From Teichococcus aestuarii (GTDB taxonomy: Bacteria > Pseudomonadota > Alphaproteobacteria > Acetobacterales > Acetobacteraceae): a stretch of 64,000 nt of DNA. The notes under the pieces were generated by a model. It did not search any database and had not been told where the DNA came from. It saw only the letters and a program-made list of their open reading frames with translations. Below are positions 43,412 through 51,821 of this stretch, in pieces. The stretch lies in the NCBI RefSeq assembly GCF_003116135.1, contig NZ_PDOA01000007.1:181409-245408 (forward strand). The letters run 5' to 3'. The stretch's first letter is position 1. Every line of letters begins with the position of its first letter. Both the position numbers and the translations under genes were made by a program.

Positions 43412-44395
43412 ATGCTGAGACACCTGCTGCCGGCCGCCCTCGCCGTTACCCTCGCCGCCGCCCCCGTGCCCTCCCGCGCCCAGGCGCCCGAGGCGGCGCT
43501 GCCGGACCGCACGCTGCACATCATGGCCGGCTTCGCCGCGGGCGGCACCTCGGACCTCGTGGCACGGCTGATCGCCGATGGCGTCGGCGCCGTCACGGGC
43601 CGCCGGGTGGTGGTGGAGAACCGCACCGGCGCAAATGGCTTCCTCGCCGCCGATGCGGTGGTGCGCGGCCCGGCGGACGGCTCGATGCTGTTCCAGTGCC
43701 CGATGGGCACCATGACCATCAGCCCCGAGCTGCCCGGCATGATCATGCCGGTGGACCCGCGCAAGGACCTGGTGCCGGTGGCCAATGTGGCGCTCTCCAG
43801 CTACGGCGCCGTGGTGCGGGCGCGCGGCCCCTACCAGGACATGGCCGATGTGCTGAAGGCGGCGAAGGCGAAGCCCAACGCCATCAGCTACGCCAGCGCC
43901 GGCATCGGCACGGCGCAGCACCTGACGGGCGAGCGGCTGCAGCGCATGGCCGGGGTGCAGATGCTGCACGTGCCCTATCGCGGCGCCGCGCCGGCGGCGA
44001 TGGACGTGATGGCCGGCCGCGCCGACTTCATGGTGACCAACCTGGGCGACGTGGTGGGGCAGATCCGCGGCGGCGAGCTGCGCCTGGTGGCGCTGGGCGA
44101 CGCCTCGATGAAGCCCGCCTTCCCCGAGACGCCGCTGCTCTCCGACACGGTGCCGGGGCTGGAGGTGGTGGGCTGGTTCGGCCTCTGCGGCGCCAGCGGC
44201 ATGGCGGAGCCGGCGATCCGGGCCTGGGCCCGGGCGGTGGAGACGGCGCTGCAGGACAAGACCCTGCAGCAGCGCCTGCGCGAGAACGGGCTGACGCCGC
44301 GCTTCGAGGAACCCACCGCCTTCGCCGCCCGCATCGAGCAGGACCGGCGCGCCTGGGGCGAGGTGATCTCGGCGGCCAAGGTCCGGGTGGACTGA
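43412..44395 (+). CDS. Bug-family substrate-binding protein (tandem copy 2)
   Basis: Bug/TctC receptor of 327 residues, paralogous to the gene 50 bp upstream. Shared landmarks: LPDRTLHIMAGFAAGGTSDLVARL, ENRTGANGFLA, HVPYRGAAPAAMDVMAGRAD, TNLGDVVGQI and WFGLCGASGM. The signal peptide ends near SRAQA. CAGGAGGA precedes the ATG. It ends the plus-strand group and is followed by a hairpin terminator. Confidence 0.92.
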   Translation: MLRHLLPAALAVTLAAAPVPSRAQAPEAALPDRTLHIMAGFAAGGTSDLVARLIADGVGAVTGRRVVVENRTGANGFLAADAVVRGPADGSMLFQCPMGTMTISPELPGMIMPVDPRKDLVPVANVALSSYGAVVRARGPYQDMADVLKAAKAKPNAISYASAGIGTAQHLTGERLQRMAGVQMLHVPYRGAAPAAMDVMAGRADFMVTNLGDVVGQIRGGELRLVALGDASMKPAFPETPLLSDTVPGLEVVGWFGLCGASGMAEPAIRAWARAVETALQDKTLQQRLRENGLTPRFEEPTAFAARIEQDRRAWGEVISAAKVRVD

Positions 44396-44402
44396 GCCCG
44401 TC

Positions 44403-44438
44403 CCTGGCGCGCCGGTTGGATGCATCCAGCGCGCCAGG
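44403..44438 (+). terminator. Hairpin terminator after the tandem Bug genes
   Basis: Arms CCTGGCGCGC (44403-44412) and GCGCGCCAGG (44429-44438) enclose a second perfect palindrome TGGATGCATCCA (44417-44428), with a four-base bulge on one side. ATCTTTCT follows. It resembles a factor-independent terminator for the plus-strand transcript. Confidence 0.7.
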
Positions 44439-44498
44439 ATCTTTCTCATGTCGAGAATTCAGAACGGCTCTTAAAAGACTGTTCTTAAATGATTGACA

Positions 44499-45653
44499 CT
44501 ATCCGGCGGGCTGGGGCAGCGCCGCCCCGGCCTCGGCCGCCGCCCGCCCGAAGCGGTCCGGCGCGAAGGCGGCGATGGGATGGCTGGTGCCGCCCGAGAC
44601 CACCAGATCGGCGACGATGCCGCCGATGAGCGGCGCGATGGCGAAGCCATGGCCGCAGAAGCCGAAGGCATGCACCAGCCCCTCCGCCACGGCGGAGCGG
44701 CCGATGACGGGGATGTCGTCCGGCAGCACGCCCTCGATGCCGGCCCAGGCATGGACCATGCGCGTCTCCGCCAGGATGGGGAACAGCTCCAGCGCGGTGC
44801 GCGCGGAGAAGGCGAGGCGCTCCACGTCCAGCGTCACCCGGCCTGTGGAGAGGTCAGCCACGCCCTTGTGCCCGCCGCCGATCATCACCTGGCCGGAGGC
44901 GCTCTGCTTGAAGGAAATGGGCCGGCCCGTCGCGCCCACCACGGGGGCGACGAAGGGGGCCATCGGCGCCGTCAGCATCATCATGAAGGCGTTGAAGCCG
45001 AGCGGGATGTCCTCGCCCGCGGCACGCGCCACGCGGCCGGCCCAGGCGCCGGCGGCGTTCACCAGCACCGGGGCGGCATGGCGGGCGCCATCGGCGCAGC
45101 GAAGGTGCCAGAGGCCGCCGTGCCGCTCCAGCGCGGTGACGCGGGCGCCCTCCACCACCTCCGCCGCCAGCGCCAGGGCGGCGCGGCGGAAGGCGAGGGT
45201 GGTGCGGTAGGGCTCGGCAAAGCCGTCCCGACGGCAGAGGATGCCGCCCACGCAATGCGGCGCCAGCGCCGGCAGCCAGCGGCGCAGCGCCTCCGGCCCG
45301 ATCAGTTCCTCATGGGCATGGCCCTGCGCGCGCATCCCGGCCACGCGCCGCTCCAGCACGGCCAGCTCGGCGGCATCCTCGGCCACCTTGATCTGGCCGG
45401 TGGCCTGGAAGCCGCAATTCTCGCCCACCAGGGCCGCGATGCCGTGCCAGAGATCCAGCGCCGCCAGGGCCAGCGGCACCTCCGCCGGGTGCCGCCCCAG
45501 CGTGCGCACCCCGCCGGCCGAGAAGCCGGAGGCATGGGCGCCGGCCACCTCCTTCTCCAGCACCCGCACGCGGCGGCCGCGCCGTGCCAGGTGCAGCGCC
45601 GCCGAAAGCCCGTGCAGCCCGCCGCCGATGACCAGCACATCCGGGTTGCTCAT
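44499..45653 (-). CDS. FAD-dependent oxidoreductase, DAO family (last gene of flavoenzyme operon)
   Basis: Flavoenzyme of 384 residues with VLVIGGGLHGLSAALHLARRG at the N-terminus, SAGGVRTLGRH, and the C-terminal FGFCGHGFAIAPLIGGIVADL flavin segment. It belongs with sarcosine oxidase beta/HcnC-like dehydrogenases. It overlaps the stop of the miniature flavoprotein gene by ATGA and is the second DAO-type subunit of the operon, the other being at 47926-49047. It may be an alternative catalytic subunit or act on a second imported amine. Confidence 0.87.
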   Translation of the reverse strand: MSNPDVLVIGGGLHGLSAALHLARRGRRVRVLEKEVAGAHASGFSAGGVRTLGRHPAEVPLALAALDLWHGIAALVGENCGFQATGQIKVAEDAAELAVLERRVAGMRAQGHAHEELIGPEALRRWLPALAPHCVGGILCRRDGFAEPYRTTLAFRRAALALAAEVVEGARVTALERHGGLWHLRCADGARHAAPVLVNAAGAWAGRVARAAGEDIPLGFNAFMMMLTAPMAPFVAPVVGATGRPISFKQSASGQVMIGGGHKGVADLSTGRVTLDVERLAFSARTALELFPILAETRMVHAWAGIEGVLPDDIPVIGRSAVAEGLVHAFGFCGHGFAIAPLIGGIVADLVVSGGTSHPIAAFAPDRFGRAAAEAGAALPQPAG

Positions 45654-46261
45654 GCCAGCGCCTCCTGGTCGGCCTGGGCGGGGAGGGGATCGGGAGGGGC
45701 GCCGGCCAGGGCGGCCAGCGCGGCGAAGCCCACCGGCCGCGCCGGCGCGGGCGGCGATTGCCGCAGCGCCTCGGCCAGGGCGGCGGCGTTGCGCGCCGGC
45801 CCGGGCGGGGTGCCGAGCAGCGCGGCCATGGCGCCGGGGTCGCGCCGGGGTGCCTCCGGCAGCGGGCGCGGCGGGGGCGGGGCGATGGCGCCCTGCACCG
45901 GCTGCCCGGCCAGGGCGCGGGCGGCGATGCCCGCCTGAAGGGCCGCAGCCTCGGGCGTCGCCGCGCCGAGAATGGCGCCGGCGGCGAAGATGCCGGGCAC
46001 CGAGGTCTCGCCGCGCCCGTCCACCACCGGGCGGCCATGGGCGAAGGCGCAGCCCAGGGCCAGCAGCAGCAGCGGCTCGTCGGCGCAGAGGAGGAGGCGG
46101 GTGAAGGGCAGGGCATGCACGCCCGACGCATCCTCCACCCAGATCCGGCCCGGCGTGGCGTGCCAGGCGGTGACCGCGGGCCGCGCCACCAGCCGCGCCC
46201 CCGGCAGCAGGGCGAGCGCCGCGCGCCCGGCCGGGCCGCCGCCGATGATGACCACGCTCAC
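45650..46261 (-). CDS. Miniature FAD-binding protein, 203 aa
   Basis: A short flavoprotein-like ORF with an N-terminal dinucleotide motif (VVIIGGGPAGRAALALLPG) and, only ~100 residues later, the second FAD motif of pyridine nucleotide-disulfide oxidoreductases (TSVPGIFAAGAI). The NAD domain and most of the FAD domain between these motifs are missing. The C-terminal ~80 residues are Pro/Ala-rich. The start is a GTG overlapping the preceding stop (GTGA). It lies in tight overlap in the operon, so it is unlikely to be a decaying pseudogene, but that cannot be excluded. I do not recognise a characterised homologue. Confidence 0.75.
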   Translation of the reverse strand: MSVVIIGGGPAGRAALALLPGARLVARPAVTAWHATPGRIWVEDASGVHALPFTRLLLCADEPLLLLALGCAFAHGRPVVDGRGETSVPGIFAAGAILGAATPEAAALQAGIAARALAGQPVQGAIAPPPPRPLPEAPRRDPGAMAALLGTPPGPARNAAALAEALRQSPPAPARPVGFAALAALAGAPPDPLPAQADQEALA

Positions 46262-47646
46262 GCCAACTCCTCCTCCGGCAGGTCGGCCAGCTCGCCCACG
46301 GTGATGGGCTTGTAGGGGGCGCGGGGGCGCAGCACGCCGGTTTCCTCCATCGAGGCGCCGCGCGTCTCGGCGATCAGCGCGGCGACGGTGGTGCCGCACA
46401 TCCGCCCCTGGCACGGCCCCATGCCGGCGCGCAAATAGGCCTTCACCTGGTTCGGCCCCGTGGCGCCGAGCCGCGCCGCCTGCCGCACCTGCCCGGCGGT
46501 GATCTCCTCGCAGCGGCAGACGGTGGTGGCGTCGTCGCGCGGCGCCAGCACCTCGGGCGCCGGGGCGTAGAGCGCATCGAGGAAGGGGCGCAGCGCCAGG
46601 GCCTCGGCCATCGCCGCCCGGTGCGGTGCGGCGCGGCGGTCGCGTGCGGCGGCGTCCAGCTTGCCGGCGCGGTGGGCGGCATCCAGCGCGGCGAGGCTGC
46701 CGGCCTCCGCCGCCGCCTGCCAGCCGCCGATGCCGGCGCCATCGCCGGCGATGGCGATGCGCGGCGCGCTGCTGGCGCCCCAGGCATCCAGCACCGGCCG
46801 CCAGCAGCGCTGCGCCGCGTCCCATTCATGCGCCAGCCCCAGGGCGCGGGAGATATGGGTGGCGGGGATGACGCCCTCATGCAGCAGCAGCGTGTCGCAC
46901 TCCGTGCCGCCGCCCTCCCAGGCGACGCGGCGCAGGCTGCCCTCGCCCTCGGCGCGCAGGCCGCGCACGCCGGAGACGATTTTCATGCCGGCGCGGCGGG
47001 CCTCCCACACCAGCGCGGCGCCCTTGGCCAGCATGGCGCGGCCCTGCCACAGCCCGCCCTGGCGCAATGCATGGCGCAGCGCGCCGCGCGGCGTCGTCTC
47101 CAGCAGCAGGGCCGGGGCCTTGCCGGCGCGGGCGAGCTGCGCCGCCAGCAGCCACAGCAGCGGCCCCTGTCCGGCCAGCACCAGCCGCCCCTTCGGCACC
47201 GCGCCCGCCTGCTTGAGCAGGATCTGCGCGGCCCCCGCGCTCATCACGCCGGGCAGGGTCCAGCCGGGGATGGGCACCGGCCGCTCCTGCGCGCCGGTGG
47301 CCAGCAGGATGCGCGCGGCGCGGGCGGTGCCACCACCCCGTGGGGCGCCTTCAGGACCGCGCAGCGAGAGCAGCCCGGCCTCGGCGTCGATGTGCCAGAC
47401 CTGCGTCTCCGGCCGGTAGTCGATGCCCGGCATGGCGCGGAAGCGGCGGGCGAGTTCGGCCCCGGCCGCGGCGTATTCGCCGGCCAGGGCGGGGTCGGCG
47501 GCGGCGCGCTCCACGCCGCGGAAAATCTGGCCGCCGGGGGCGGGCTGCTCGTCCAGCACCAGCACCGAGAGGCCGAGCCCGGCCGCCTCCAGCGCCGCGC
47601 TCATGCCGGCCGGGCCGGCGCCGAGGATGGCGAGATCGTATTCCAT
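46258..47646 (-). CDS. FAD/NAD(P)-binding dehydrogenase alpha subunit with BFD-like [2Fe-2S] domain
   Basis: A 462-residue protein like the alpha subunits of D-hydroxyproline dehydrogenase, opine oxidases and HcnB. The N-terminal FAD motif is LAILGAGPAGMSAALEA, a second dinucleotide motif LVLAGQGPLLWLLAAQ lies near 156, and AIAGDGAGIGG near 298. The C-terminus has a BFD-like iron-sulfur domain with Cys377, Cys379, Cys412 and Cys417 (CRC ... CQGRMC). It starts directly at the stop of the ferredoxin-like gene. It relays electrons between the catalytic flavin subunit and an acceptor. Confidence 0.9.
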   Translation of the reverse strand: MEYDLAILGAGPAGMSAALEAAGLGLSVLVLDEQPAPGGQIFRGVERAAADPALAGEYAAAGAELARRFRAMPGIDYRPETQVWHIDAEAGLLSLRGPEGAPRGGGTARAARILLATGAQERPVPIPGWTLPGVMSAGAAQILLKQAGAVPKGRLVLAGQGPLLWLLAAQLARAGKAPALLLETTPRGALRHALRQGGLWQGRAMLAKGAALVWEARRAGMKIVSGVRGLRAEGEGSLRRVAWEGGGTECDTLLLHEGVIPATHISRALGLAHEWDAAQRCWRPVLDAWGASSAPRIAIAGDGAGIGGWQAAAEAGSLAALDAAHRAGKLDAAARDRRAAPHRAAMAEALALRPFLDALYAPAPEVLAPRDDATTVCRCEEITAGQVRQAARLGATGPNQVKAYLRAGMGPCQGRMCGTTVAALIAETRGASMEETGVLRPRAPYKPITVGELADLPEEELA

Positions 47647-47945
47647 CAGGCCACCCCCGCCATCCGCGCACCGCGCTGCGGGGCGATGCGCATGCCCGGC
47701 CGCACCGTGACCATGCAGGCCTGGCGGTTGGCCACGCCGTCGATCTTGGCGAGGCAGTCGAAGCACACGCCCATCATGCAGTAGGGCAGGCGGGGGGCGC
47801 CGCTCACCGGCGTCTCGCGGCTGGCGGGCAGGCCGGCCAGCAGCAGGGCGGCGGCGGCGGAGGCGCCTTCCGGCACCCGGCAGGGCTGGCCATCCACCAG
47901 CACCTCCACCGTGGCGGGGCGGATTTCAGGCCGCGTGGCGAACAT
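47646..47945 (-). CDS. (2Fe-2S)-binding protein, gamma subunit (HcnA/LhpE-like)
   Basis: A 99-residue plant-type ferredoxin-like subunit with cysteines 56, 61, 64 and 77 (C-x4-C-x2-C-x12-C) in PYCMMGVCFDCLAKIDG. Matches the gamma subunit of opine/D-hydroxyproline dehydrogenases and HcnA. It overlaps the end of the DAO gene upstream by 20 bp and shares one base with the alpha subunit start. It forms the electron-transfer chain of the complex with its neighbours. Confidence 0.92.
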   Translation of the reverse strand: MFATRPEIRPATVEVLVDGQPCRVPEGASAAAALLLAGLPASRETPVSGAPRLPYCMMGVCFDCLAKIDGVANRQACMVTVRPGMRIAPQRGARMAGVA

Positions 47946-49047
47946 CGAAGCGTCTCGCTGTGAAGGGGGCCATCTCGGGCTCCAGGGCGCCGGCGGCGAT
48001 CATCGGCGCCAGGCGGTTGGCATGGGTGCCGGCCAGTGTCACGCCGGAATGGCAGTTGGCGGTGAAGGCGCCGGGGAAGCGCTCGGACTGGTCGTAGATG
48101 GGCAGCCCATCCGGCGCCATGACGCGCAGCGCGGACCAGGCGCGGACGAGGTTCAGCTCGGCGATCCACGGGAAGGAGAGCACGGCGCGGCGGGCGATCT
48201 GCCGCATGATCTCGGGGTTCTGGCCGAGGTCGAAGCCGGCATCCTCCTTGCTGTCGCCCAGCATGAGGGAGCCTTCCTCCGTCTGGCGGATGGTGGTGGT
48301 GGGCATGGGCAGCACCTGCCGCGCGCGCTCGGTGACGAGGATCTGCCCCCGCTCCGGCCGCACGGGCGCGGAGAGGCCGAAGCGCGGCGCCAGATCGGCA
48401 TTGCCGAGGCCCGCCGCCAGCACGACGCGCGGCGCGCGGTGCCGGATGCCGCCGGCCTCGACGCTGAAATCCTGCGGCGCCGCCGTGCTGCGCTCGACCC
48501 GCGCATTGGGCTGGTAGCGGCCGCCGAGGCCGGTGAAGGCGGTGTGCAGCGCCCGCAGCAAATAAAGCGGGCTGGCATGGCCGTCATAGGGCGTCCAGCT
48601 CACCCCCGCCACCTTCGGGCCGAGGCCGGGCAGCATGTCCCGCGCCTCGGCGCCCGGGATCATGCGGTATTCCATGCCGAGATTGCCGGCCTCGCGCTGC
48701 AGGCGGGCCATGTAGTCGCCGCGCTTCTCGAACTCCTCCCCGGAGAGGCAGATATGCACGCCGCCCGGCTGGTGCAGCCCGGTGCCGATGCCCGTCCGCT
48801 CCTGCAACTCGGCGGCGAGGGAGGGCCATTCCTCGGCCGAGCCGCGCGTCCAGCGCTGGTAGTGCGGCGCGCCGAGGCCCTTGGACTGCACCCAGACCAG
48901 GCCGAAATTGCCGCGGCTGGCGCGGAAGGCGACATCGCCCTCGTCCAGCAGCAGGGTGCGCAGCCCCTGGCGTTGCAGGCCATAGGCGATGGCGGCGCCC
49001 ACCAGGCCGCCGCCCACCACCAGGGCGTCGTGGTTCTCACTGTTCAT
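47926..49047 (-). CDS. FAD-dependent dehydrogenase beta subunit, DAO family
   Basis: Catalytic flavoprotein of 373 residues. N-terminal ALVVGGGLVGAAIAYGLQRQG, the SRGNFGLVWVQSKGLG stretch found in HcnC/D-hydroxyproline dehydrogenase beta-like proteins, and the C-terminal CHSGVTLAGTHANRLAPMI segment. With the 2Fe-2S and alpha subunits that follow it makes a three-subunit dehydrogenase of the opine/D-hydroxyproline type. It overlaps the upstream permease gene by ATGA, which ties uptake and oxidation to one mRNA. Substrate unknown; an N-alkyl or cyclic amino acid is likely. Confidence 0.9.
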   Translation of the reverse strand: MNSENHDALVVGGGLVGAAIAYGLQRQGLRTLLLDEGDVAFRASRGNFGLVWVQSKGLGAPHYQRWTRGSAEEWPSLAAELQERTGIGTGLHQPGGVHICLSGEEFEKRGDYMARLQREAGNLGMEYRMIPGAEARDMLPGLGPKVAGVSWTPYDGHASPLYLLRALHTAFTGLGGRYQPNARVERSTAAPQDFSVEAGGIRHRAPRVVLAAGLGNADLAPRFGLSAPVRPERGQILVTERARQVLPMPTTTIRQTEEGSLMLGDSKEDAGFDLGQNPEIMRQIARRAVLSFPWIAELNLVRAWSALRVMAPDGLPIYDQSERFPGAFTANCHSGVTLAGTHANRLAPMIAAGALEPEMAPFTARRFDVRHAA

Positions 49048-49847
49048 GCGCGGCGTTCTCCGGTCAGCAGCCGGTCGATGGGGTAGAAGCGGTCCAGCAC
49101 CACCAGCACCAGCGCCGTCACCAGGATCAGCGCGGCGGAGACGGAAGCGACCAGCGGGTCCGTCATCTGGTCGATATAGGTGAAGAGGCGCACCGGCAAC
49201 GGCGTCTCGGACGGCGAGGCGAGGAACAGGCTCACCGTCAGCTCGTCGAAGCTGGTGATGAAGGCGAGCGTCCAGCCGCCGGCGATGCCGGGCGCGATCA
49301 GCGGCAGGGTGATGCGGCGGAACACGGTGAGCCGCCCGGCGCCGAGATTCTCCGCCGCGCGCTCGATGCGCGGGTCGAGCCCGGTGAGCGCGGCGGCGAC
49401 GAGGCGCGCCATGTAGGGCACCACCACCACCAGATGCGCGGCCACCAGCGCGCCGAAGCTGCCCACCAGCCCGAGGCCGGAGAAGAAGCGCAGCAGCGCG
49501 ACGCCCAGCACCACATGCGGCACCATCAGCGGCGAGGCGAGCAGCGCCATCAGCGCGTCGCGCCCGATGAAGCGCATCCGCACGATGGCGATGGCCGCCG
49601 GCACCGCCACCATCGCCGCCAGGGTGGCGGCGACGAAGGCGAGCTTCACGCTGACCCAGAAGCTTTCCAGGAAGCGCGGGTTGTCCAGGATCGCCCACCA
49701 CCAGCGCAGCGAGGCGCCCTCCCACGGCATGGCGAGGAAGCCCTTGTCGGTGAGGGAGACAAGGAACACCACCAGGAGCGGCGCCAGGATGAAGGTGACG
49801 AAGAGCGCGTGGAAGCCCAGCGCCAGGGCATTGTTGCGGCCCATCAC
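49044..49847 (-). CDS. ABC transporter permease (PotC family)
   Basis: Inner-membrane permease of 267 residues with six predicted helices; the N-terminal LGFHALFVTFILAPLLVVFLVSL and the EAA loop (RAAENLGAGRLTVFRRITLPLIAPG) are typical of spermidine/putrescine-type (PotC) subunits. It overlaps its neighbours on both sides by ATGA. Works with the PotB-like permease encoded upstream. Confidence 0.93.
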   Translation of the reverse strand: MMGRNNALALGFHALFVTFILAPLLVVFLVSLTDKGFLAMPWEGASLRWWWAILDNPRFLESFWVSVKLAFVAATLAAMVAVPAAIAIVRMRFIGRDALMALLASPLMVPHVVLGVALLRFFSGLGLVGSFGALVAAHLVVVVPYMARLVAAALTGLDPRIERAAENLGAGRLTVFRRITLPLIAPGIAGGWTLAFITSFDELTVSLFLASPSETPLPVRLFTYIDQMTDPLVASVSAALILVTALVLVVLDRFYPIDRLLTGERRA

Positions 49848-50767
49848 GCGGCACCCAGGCGGCGCAGGGCGGGGCGCTCGACCAGCCGCGTCCAGAGCAG
49901 GGTGGCGGCGAGGATGGCCAGCAGCAGCAGCACGGCGATGGCGGCGCCGAGCGGCCAGTTCAGCGTGTTGAGGAACTCCGTGTAGGTCATGCTGGCCACC
50001 ACCTTCAGCCGCTTGCCGCCCAGCATGGCGGGGGTGGCGAAGGCCGAGGCGGAGAGGCAGAACACCATCAGCGCGCCGCCCAGCACGCCCGGCATGATGT
50101 TGGGCAGCACCACGCGGCGGAAGGTGGCGGCCTTGCTGGCGCCGAGGCTCTCGGCGGCCCGCAGCAGCGCCGGGTCCAGCCGCCCGAGGCTGGCCCAGAC
50201 CGAGAGCACCACCAGCGGTACCATGACGTGCACGAGGCCGAGGATGAGGGCGAACTCGGTGAACATCATGCGGAAGGGCGCGCCGGGGATGCCGAGCGCC
50301 AGCATCGCCTGGTTCAGCAACCCGTTGGTGCCGAGCAGCACCATCCAGCCGAAGGTGCGCACCACCACCGAGACCAGCAGCGGCCCGACGACGACGAGCA
50401 GCATCAGCCCGCGCCAGCGTGGCGCCATGCGGTGGATGATCCAGGCCTCCGGCACGCCGAGCAGAACGCAGAGCGCCGTGACGATGAGCGCGATGCGGAA
50501 GGTGCGGGCCAGCGCCTCGTGGAACAGCGAATCCCGCGCCAGCTCGGCATAGTTGGCGAGGCTCCAGCCGGGGGTGATGCCCGTGTCGAAATCGAAGCCC
50601 TGGAAGCTCAGCATGGCCACGCCGAGCAGCGGCAGCAGCAGCGCGCCGCCCAGCGCCAGCAGCGCCGGCAGCGAGAGCAGGAAGGGCGCGGGCAGGCGGA
50701 AGCGCGCGCGCCGCGCCGGCGTCGCCGCGGGCGGGGCCAGGGCTTCCCTAGGAAGGGCCGCGCTCAT
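49844..50767 (-). CDS. ABC transporter permease (PotB family)
   Basis: Inner-membrane permease of 307 residues, six helices, with an N-terminal Pro/Arg-rich cytoplasmic tail and the EAA loop (RAAESLGASKAATFRRVVLPNIMPG). PotB-like partner of the following permease. Start overlaps the ATPase gene stop by 4 bp. Confidence 0.93.
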   Translation of the reverse strand: MSAALPREALAPPAATPARRARFRLPAPFLLSLPALLALGGALLLPLLGVAMLSFQGFDFDTGITPGWSLANYAELARDSLFHEALARTFRIALIVTALCVLLGVPEAWIIHRMAPRWRGLMLLVVVGPLLVSVVVRTFGWMVLLGTNGLLNQAMLALGIPGAPFRMMFTEFALILGLVHVMVPLVVLSVWASLGRLDPALLRAAESLGASKAATFRRVVLPNIMPGVLGGALMVFCLSASAFATPAMLGGKRLKVVASMTYTEFLNTLNWPLGAAIAVLLLLAILAATLLWTRLVERPALRRLGAA

Positions 50768-51819
50768 GCCGCGGCCTCCGTCATCCGCAGGCTGTGCGGC
50801 TCCCAGGCCAGCGCCACGGGGGCGCCCTCCTCGGCCGCCGGCGCGCCGGTGTTCTGCGCGGTGACGAGCATGTCGCCCGCCGGCGTCGCCACGCGGTAGA
50901 GCCAGAAGCCGCCGAGGAAGACGCGCGAATGCACCTGCCCCGGCAGGCCCGCGCTCCCCTGCGGGCGCAGCATCAGCCGCTCCGGCCGGATGGCCAGCGC
51001 CACCTCGCCCGAGAGCGCCGCGAGCGTCTCCGGCAGGGCGAAGCGGTGCCCGGCGGCCTCCGCCACGCCGCCCGCCGCACGCGCCACGATGCGGTTGCTG
51101 CGGCCGAGGAAGTCGGCCACGAAGGCATCGGCCGGCGCGTCATAGGCGCGCCAGGGCGCGTCGATCTGCACGATGCGGCCGCCCTGCATCACCGCCACGC
51201 GGTCGCACAGCGCCATCGCCTCCTGCTGGTCATGGGTGACGAGGATGGTGGTGACGCCGACGCGACGTTGCAGCTCGCGCAGCTCCACCTGCATCTCCTC
51301 GCGCAGCTTGGCGTCGAGGTTGGAGAGCGGCTCGTCCAGCAGCAGCAGGCGCGGCTCGATGACGAGGGCGCGGGCCAGCGCCACGCGCTGCTGCTGCCCG
51401 CCCGACATGGCGCGCGGAAAGCGGTCCGCCAGATGCGAGAGATGCACGAGGTCCAGCGCGCGGGCCACGCGCGCCGCGCGCTCGGGCTTCGGCACGCGGC
51501 GCATCTCCAGGCCGAAGGCCACGTTCTCCGCCGCCGTCATGTGCGGGAACAGCGCGTAGGACTGGAACACCAGCCCGATGTTGCGCCGGCTGGCCGGCAC
51601 CGCTGCGAGGTCCTGCCCGGCGAGGCGGATGGCGCCCTCGGTCGGCGCCTCGAAGCCGGCAATCATCTGCAGCGTCGTGGTCTTGCCGCAGCCGGACGGC
51701 CCGAGCAGCCCGAGGAACTCCCCCTGCGCCACGCGCAGGGAGATGCCGCGCACCGCCTGGACGGGGCCGTAGCTCTTGCCCACCCCGTCCAGGACCAGGA
51801 AGGCATCTCCCCCGGCCAT
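50764..51819 (-). CDS. ABC transporter ATP-binding protein (PotA family)
   Basis: ATPase subunit of 351 residues: Walker A (GPSGCGKTT), Q-loop (VFQSYALFPHM), signature (MSGGQQQRVALARAL), Walker B (LLLLDEPLSNLD), switch His (VTHDQQEAM) and a C-terminal TOBE domain (about 270-345). It follows the receptor gene by two bases, and its ATG is close to that stop. The frame is open upstream, but only this start precedes the ATPase fold. Confidence 0.94.
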   Translation of the reverse strand: MAGGDAFLVLDGVGKSYGPVQAVRGISLRVAQGEFLGLLGPSGCGKTTTLQMIAGFEAPTEGAIRLAGQDLAAVPASRRNIGLVFQSYALFPHMTAAENVAFGLEMRRVPKPERAARVARALDLVHLSHLADRFPRAMSGGQQQRVALARALVIEPRLLLLDEPLSNLDAKLREEMQVELRELQRRVGVTTILVTHDQQEAMALCDRVAVMQGGRIVQIDAPWRAYDAPADAFVADFLGRSNRIVARAAGGVAEAAGHRFALPETLAALSGEVALAIRPERLMLRPQGSAGLPGQVHSRVFLGGFWLYRVATPAGDMLVTAQNTGAPAAEEGAPVALAWEPHSLRMTEAAA

Positions 51820-51821
51820 GC

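Noticed and set aside
44493..44498. TTGACA read as a plus-strand promoter
   Set aside because: No plus-strand gene follows for more than 8 kb; it lies at the end of the minus-strand DAO gene.
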